Assembly: GCA_009760855.2 (NCBI GenBank)
Contig: WPIO01000106.1
Location: 862,001-926,000 of the forward strand
Reading direction: 5' to 3'
Length of the DNA: 64,000 bases
DNA from: Cristatella mucedo
Taxonomy: Eukaryota; Bryozoa; Phylactolaemata; Cristatellidae
The notes under the pieces are model-generated. The model worked only from the letters and a program-made list of their open reading frames with translations. It was not told the DNA's origin and made no database searches. This document shows positions 60,701 through 64,000 of this stretch, piece after piece (position 1 is the first letter of the stretch; every line of letters starts with the position of its first letter). The translations under genes and the position numbers were made by a program.

Positions 60701-62821
60701 ATCCAGTAAGAAGCACGTGTCATATAACTCCTAATGATTCCTTAGCACATAATTTTTGCATGTAATCGAATCTTCCCAGATTCGTATTTGTGTCCATCTA
60801 CTTCACCTGTAAGCCAAGAATTTGCTTCTGACTAGGTTGGCCTGTCGTTAGCCCAGGTGGTGGACGAAAGCTGTTTTGTCAAGAACACGTGCTGCTTCTC
60901 TTCACATCGGTCGAGTTTCCAAGACTAAAGCTGACCAGGACTGTCAGGAACCTGGTGGCTGAAGCCGCTGCCGAGCTGTAGCCAGAAACATAGCCAGGAG
61001 TTCGTTGGAGGCGGTTGATTCTGTTAAAAAGTAGTGAACCTTTAAATGATACCAGCCAATTTTAAGGGCATGCCTTTTCATCTGGTTTAAAGAGAGAGGC
61101 TGCTCCTGGGTGTGACGTCTTTGATAGCCATATCCACCTGTGGTTTGGTAGCCAGATTGCTTAGGCCTGTATTACATTGGCTCTCACGGATCAATCATGC
61201 TTGCCTTGCTGTAGGTAGATATTTTTTTAAAGATAAGATGCATGCTGGCAGCAAACATAGATCCAGCACCTAATTCGTTCCTGGGATCCAAGCTCTTGGA
61301 TTCTCTAGTGAATAAGAGACCATACGCGGGACTTCATGTGCAAATATATCCGACCTGCAATATGATGTTCCAATCGCTCATCTCATTCAGCTTGTCCTAT
61401 TAAACAGGAACAGGGCAGAATGAGCCAAGGGTGTATGTAAGATGCAGGGTAGGTCACCCATACGGCTGCTCTTTCTTTGCATGATATTCATGTAGTGCAC
61501 TAATTTTAGTTGCATTTCACGATGTGCATGAGAAATTAAATACATTAAAAACGGAACTCCCATCTACGGAGTTTGTTAGAGGTGAGCAAGTAAAGCGAGT
61601 ATGGCTTGCAAGGTCAAGTCGATTGTCTTAGTCATCCTGTGCTCGCTCATGTGACTGATGCTGTACAGGGTAACTTTTTGCTTTTCCTATCCTTTTTAAC
61701 TTTGGTAAGAGGTTCGTCCAAAAAATAGGATTTAGCCCATTCGTGCCGGATCTTCTGTTGTGGGTGCCTTCTTCGAGGGGCACTTTGATGTGAGAGCATT
61801 TTCTGAATAAAGTTTATTTTCATTCGATCCATCGATGCAGGATCAGAGTAATAGCATGTGCACCGATCCTGTGTTATTGCGTTTATGATTTCATGTTGCC
61901 GAAGGTTGATATTGCTGCCGATCCGACTGAGATAATGTCTATCAAGAGCCAGAGCTTTGGAGCCGTATGCAACCGCGATAGTGGGACTGTAGATGGTTAT
62001 GCCTTTGAGCTCAGGTCTAGCCAAATAAGCCCCATTCTGTGCTCAGTGATATTCGTGAGAGTCAATCTGCAAAGCTTCTTTCTCAGTCCATACTTGACCT
62101 CTCGTACTCGGCCTCGTTGAGCCTCTAGCTGCCTGATAATAGTGAATCTTGTGTAGCCCCCAAGAGAACGAAATCTCTATCCAGGCGTTTTACGGCTCTC
62201 TACAATAGAAGCAATAACCAAGAGTGTATGTTAAGCAAGGCACCCTGCAAGCTGACACGCATGCAAGAAGACACACGAGGCCACTGGTTTATAGGAAATG
62301 TTACCTGCAGATGGCCAGCTCTTCAAGTCGTCTGCCGATCTCGGCCTTAGGATTGCTGCTCTTCGTGTAATGTAATGTAATGTATGCATGTTTTCATAAG
62401 ATAATTGCTAACGATGCATAGCTGCGACCACTTGGCGAAGCTGGCTGTAACTGGTAGGCAATACCACACACACAGCTAGCACCGTTGGCGTACACGTGCA
62501 CACAGGCGAAATGTTGTTAGACCCCTCCCCCTACAGGTTTGACAGAGATGCCATTTGGCAGGTTATCAGAGCCAAGACATACAGAAGTAGCTCTATCACT
62601 GGTATCCTACTGCGCTTGTATATCTAGCAGGTAGTTGCTGCTGTTATAATGTATGCTAGCTGGTCCAACTACTTTGTATTCTTTTAAGCATTTACTCTTG
62701 TGATTTTCTTGCAGGTGTCGATGCCGGGCTCGATTTGAGCAAAAGTGTGGGAGATTCGGCCAAGTCTCCACTGGTGCTAACCATCGGCTATGGCAGTGGT
62801 GTCCAGATGTGGTACATACCA
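54698..62821 (+). CDS. BCAS3: BCAS3, first four coding exons (continues past the window)
   Basis: BCAS3 is a WD40-type beta-propeller protein that works with PHAF1 at autophagosome formation sites and also in cytoskeletal and cell-migration control. Exons 54698-54765, 55115-55181, 57052-57127 and 62715-62821 join in frame (phases 2, 0, 1, 0). Exon 1: MSAEPAHGSQRSLGAVVRPR SV, like human GGVVVRPQAV. Exon 2: SLVDNVVDFFHDVVPQ, like ESVVTFLQDVVPQ. Exon 3: TCSSQSKLEDKEAALWLRLD K, the same length as the human TEEKEKIVWVRF part. Exon 4: SPLVLTIGYGSGVQMWYIP, like PPLLIMIGYSDGMQVWSIP, the first propeller blade. Donors are GTACGA, GTAAGG, GTAAGC and GTAAGT. No further exon is visible in 62822-64000. Exon 1 lies in a GC-rich stretch. 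Confidence 0.9.
54766..57051. other. BCAS3 introns 1-2
   Basis: Intron 1 is 349 bases and GC-rich. Intron 2 (55182-57051) has a retroelement tail at 56215-56290 (AAGTGCCCAGACAGAGATTT AGTTC, then (ATT)n) and otherwise no recognised feature. Confidence 0.5.
55115..55181 (+). CDS. BCAS3: BCAS3 exon 2
   Basis: Acceptor TTAGCTTACAG; the leading C completes a serine codon; ends CCCCAG|GTAAGG. Confidence 0.88.
57052..57127 (+). CDS. BCAS3: BCAS3 exon 3
   Basis: Acceptor GTGTTCTTACAG chosen over the nearer CGCAG because it gives the same residue count to the W-L/V-R block as in human; ends ACTG|GTAAGC. Confidence 0.88.
57700..58090 (+). mobile_element. LINE-A 3' end
   Basis: From CCTTTGGAGACCGTGCATTT through the RT C-terminal end (APTAWNSLPTC-like) and the noncoding end to the hairpin and (ATT)n. 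In BCAS3 intron 3. Confidence 0.85.
58170..60100 (-). mobile_element. decayed LINE reverse transcriptase (long piece)
   Basis: Minus-strand broken frames in order: LPNVRAHLTIISAFKPTTSG, KKTHSPLDSILL, VQLDLWVAFDNIDHQALLE (RT block A region), a degraded catalytic block FHFYANNVAVPM where YADD is expected, and MSHLKLNDDKTNLLVMGKP (after the catalytic site) to NLAVQFQSDQSQ. Same family as LINE-A by its KLNDDKTNLLVMGKP. Stops, shifts and loss of the catalytic aspartates make it dead. In BCAS3 intron 3, antisense. Confidence 0.75.
60211..60350 (-). mobile_element. SINE family A copy
   Basis: Minus strand: CTGGTTTGATCCAGCGGTTA AGGTGC, GGTTGTGGGCTCGAGCCCCG AGGC and TGTGAAGCGCCTGAATAGAG ATTAAG tail. 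In BCAS3 intron 3. Confidence 0.82.
60351..62714. other. rest of BCAS3 intron 3
   Basis: AT-rich, with a SINE-A-type tail piece (62145-62215, minus) and an ATGTAATGTAATGTA run at about 62367-62382. No exon seen. Confidence 0.55.
62715..62821 (+). CDS. BCAS3: BCAS3 exon 4
   Basis: Acceptor GATTTTCTTGCAG; ends ATACCA|GTAAGT after 35 codons plus two bases. IGYGSGVQMW is the diagnostic piece. Confidence 0.92.
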
Positions 62822-64000
62822 GTAAGTCGTTGACAAGTCAATGACGGTCTGCTGTTGGTAGTCAGCAGGCAGCTCTGATGCTGGCTTATTCCGTGATGAT
62901 AGAAAGTTGCTATGGCAGTAGCTGTGTCTTCCAGATTGTAGCCAACGTGGTTATCCAACGTTCTGGTGTGACAACCCTAGCCCAAAATGCAGAGATGGTG
63001 TAAATAACTCCCTTTCTGTATCATTTAATAGGAGCCTTCCTATGCATGCAGATTTTATATTCTATGGATTTTTGTGCCATGCTGAGCCATAATGTGTGCA
63101 AGTAGCTATCGAGGCAAACGTGTAGCAGTGATGCCAAACATTGGCGATGACAGGTAACAGTGGGCATGGTGGCTCTGTGCATGAATGCTGCATAACTCTT
63201 TAGTTAGGCTCTTGGTCTACTCTAGTCTTGCTCTCATCTTGCATAGCAGATTTGTCATTCCTCTACAATAATTATCGTCTTTATTTTCACTTGCTGTTTA
63301 TAGTGTGCCGGGCCTAGCAATTAAAAGTACTAAATTCGTGTATTCATGAGATTTTACAATCTAGTTGTTATGAGAAGTAAAGATGAGAGGGGCAAATGAG
63401 GTAAGCAAAGAAAGGGTTAAGAGATTTATAATTCAATGAGTATGGGGAATTAAAGAAATGATGCTGTTTCCACTACTCCCTACACTTTTATTAATCAGTT
63501 TGAAAATCTTCTTTACGTTGTGCACGTGTGCTTGACAGATCTGGTAGCAGTCACCAGAAATGATACAAGCAGGGCTGGCTAAACTACTTACTTTGGTCAA
63601 GGGACATGCAAGAATGGAGAGAGAATTAACTGCAAGTTGTTTTACCATATTCTTTCCCCAGCATTGATATCCTTCAAACTATGCAAAACAACTCGCATTT
63701 TGAGGATCCTTAGAGTGGTAATATACTTGAATGCGTTTACTATATGTTTATATTTTACAGCCATGTTCAATAGATCGCATTAGTGCAATGATTTCACCAA
63801 TAATAAGCAGCTAAGTCCCGCGAGTTGTTTGTCTAGGTATCAGCTAACCATCCGATTAAGGTTTATGATTGACATTATGCATTCGTATGTCATCGGATCA
63901 ATTGATAATGAAAAGTGATCTCATTCTGTGACATAGCAGGCGACATACAAGAGTTGCTACCGATTTTCGGTGGGCTGAAACTAAATTATTCCAATTGCAC
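62822..64000. other. BCAS3 intron 4 (partial)
   Basis: AT-rich and without a recognisable exon, RNA gene or repeat family. Confidence 0.55.

Overview
The window is animal nuclear DNA, not bacterial. Genes are split by canonical GT/AG introns, all three securely named genes (MSH4, LRRC42, BCAS3) have animal orthologues, short GC-rich CpG-island-like promoters stand out from an AT-richer background, and introns and spacers are full of non-LTR retrotransposon pieces, tRNA-derived SINEs and long microsatellites. A marine or other invertebrate is likely; the sequence alone does not fix the phylum.

Layout. 1-2750 is a CpG-rich block with one possible small membrane-protein ORF (940-1158 +) and a possible minus-strand exon near 2955-3060. 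4544-30607 (minus) is MSH4, the meiosis-specific MutS homologue. I could chain 19 exons from the VEGRGxARGExGMASID region to the stop codon. Reading frame is kept at every junction except one odd donor at 18721, giving 791 residues without the variable N-terminus; a serine-rich candidate N-terminal exon lies at 34756-34930. About 35.6-36.6 kb is a GC-rich block that could serve as a divergent promoter for MSH4 (minus) and LRRC42 (plus). 38318-39394 (+) is LRRC42 on one uninterrupted ORF, with a perfect 19-bp hairpin about 200 bases past its stop. 39.9-48.9 kb is mostly repeats. 49145-49860 (minus) holds two frame-matched exons of an unnamed conserved protein with a WLSTLGGGYSALGD motif. 54698-62821 (+) holds the first four coding exons of BCAS3, which runs off the right end.

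Repeats. LINE family A has a 3' end that can fold into a hairpin followed by (ATT)n; it is present in many short copies and a few with reverse-transcriptase C-terminal coding. SINE family A has a tRNA-like head and a tail clearly related to the LINE-A hairpin, so it probably borrows that LINE's machinery. SINE family B has a different tRNA-like head (perfect B box) and tail. LINE family B is a second retrotransposon 3' end. Two large related palindromes (about 1 kb each) sit in neighbouring MSH4 introns, one of them split by a LINE-B insertion. There are also a pogo-like transposase remnant, an inverted GGACATTTCCCCC repeat flanking (TA)n and degenerate telomere-like DNA, and long GA/GACA, CT, TA and GT tracts.

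The genes do not form a pathway: MSH4 acts in meiotic crossing-over, LRRC42 is a poorly characterised leucine-rich repeat protein, and BCAS3 is a WD40/PROPPIN-like autophagy and cytoskeleton protein. Nothing in the window looks like a dedicated novel multi-gene system; the most interesting material is the SINE/LINE tail sharing, the intronic palindromes, the LRRC42 3' hairpin and the sequence oddities of MSH4.
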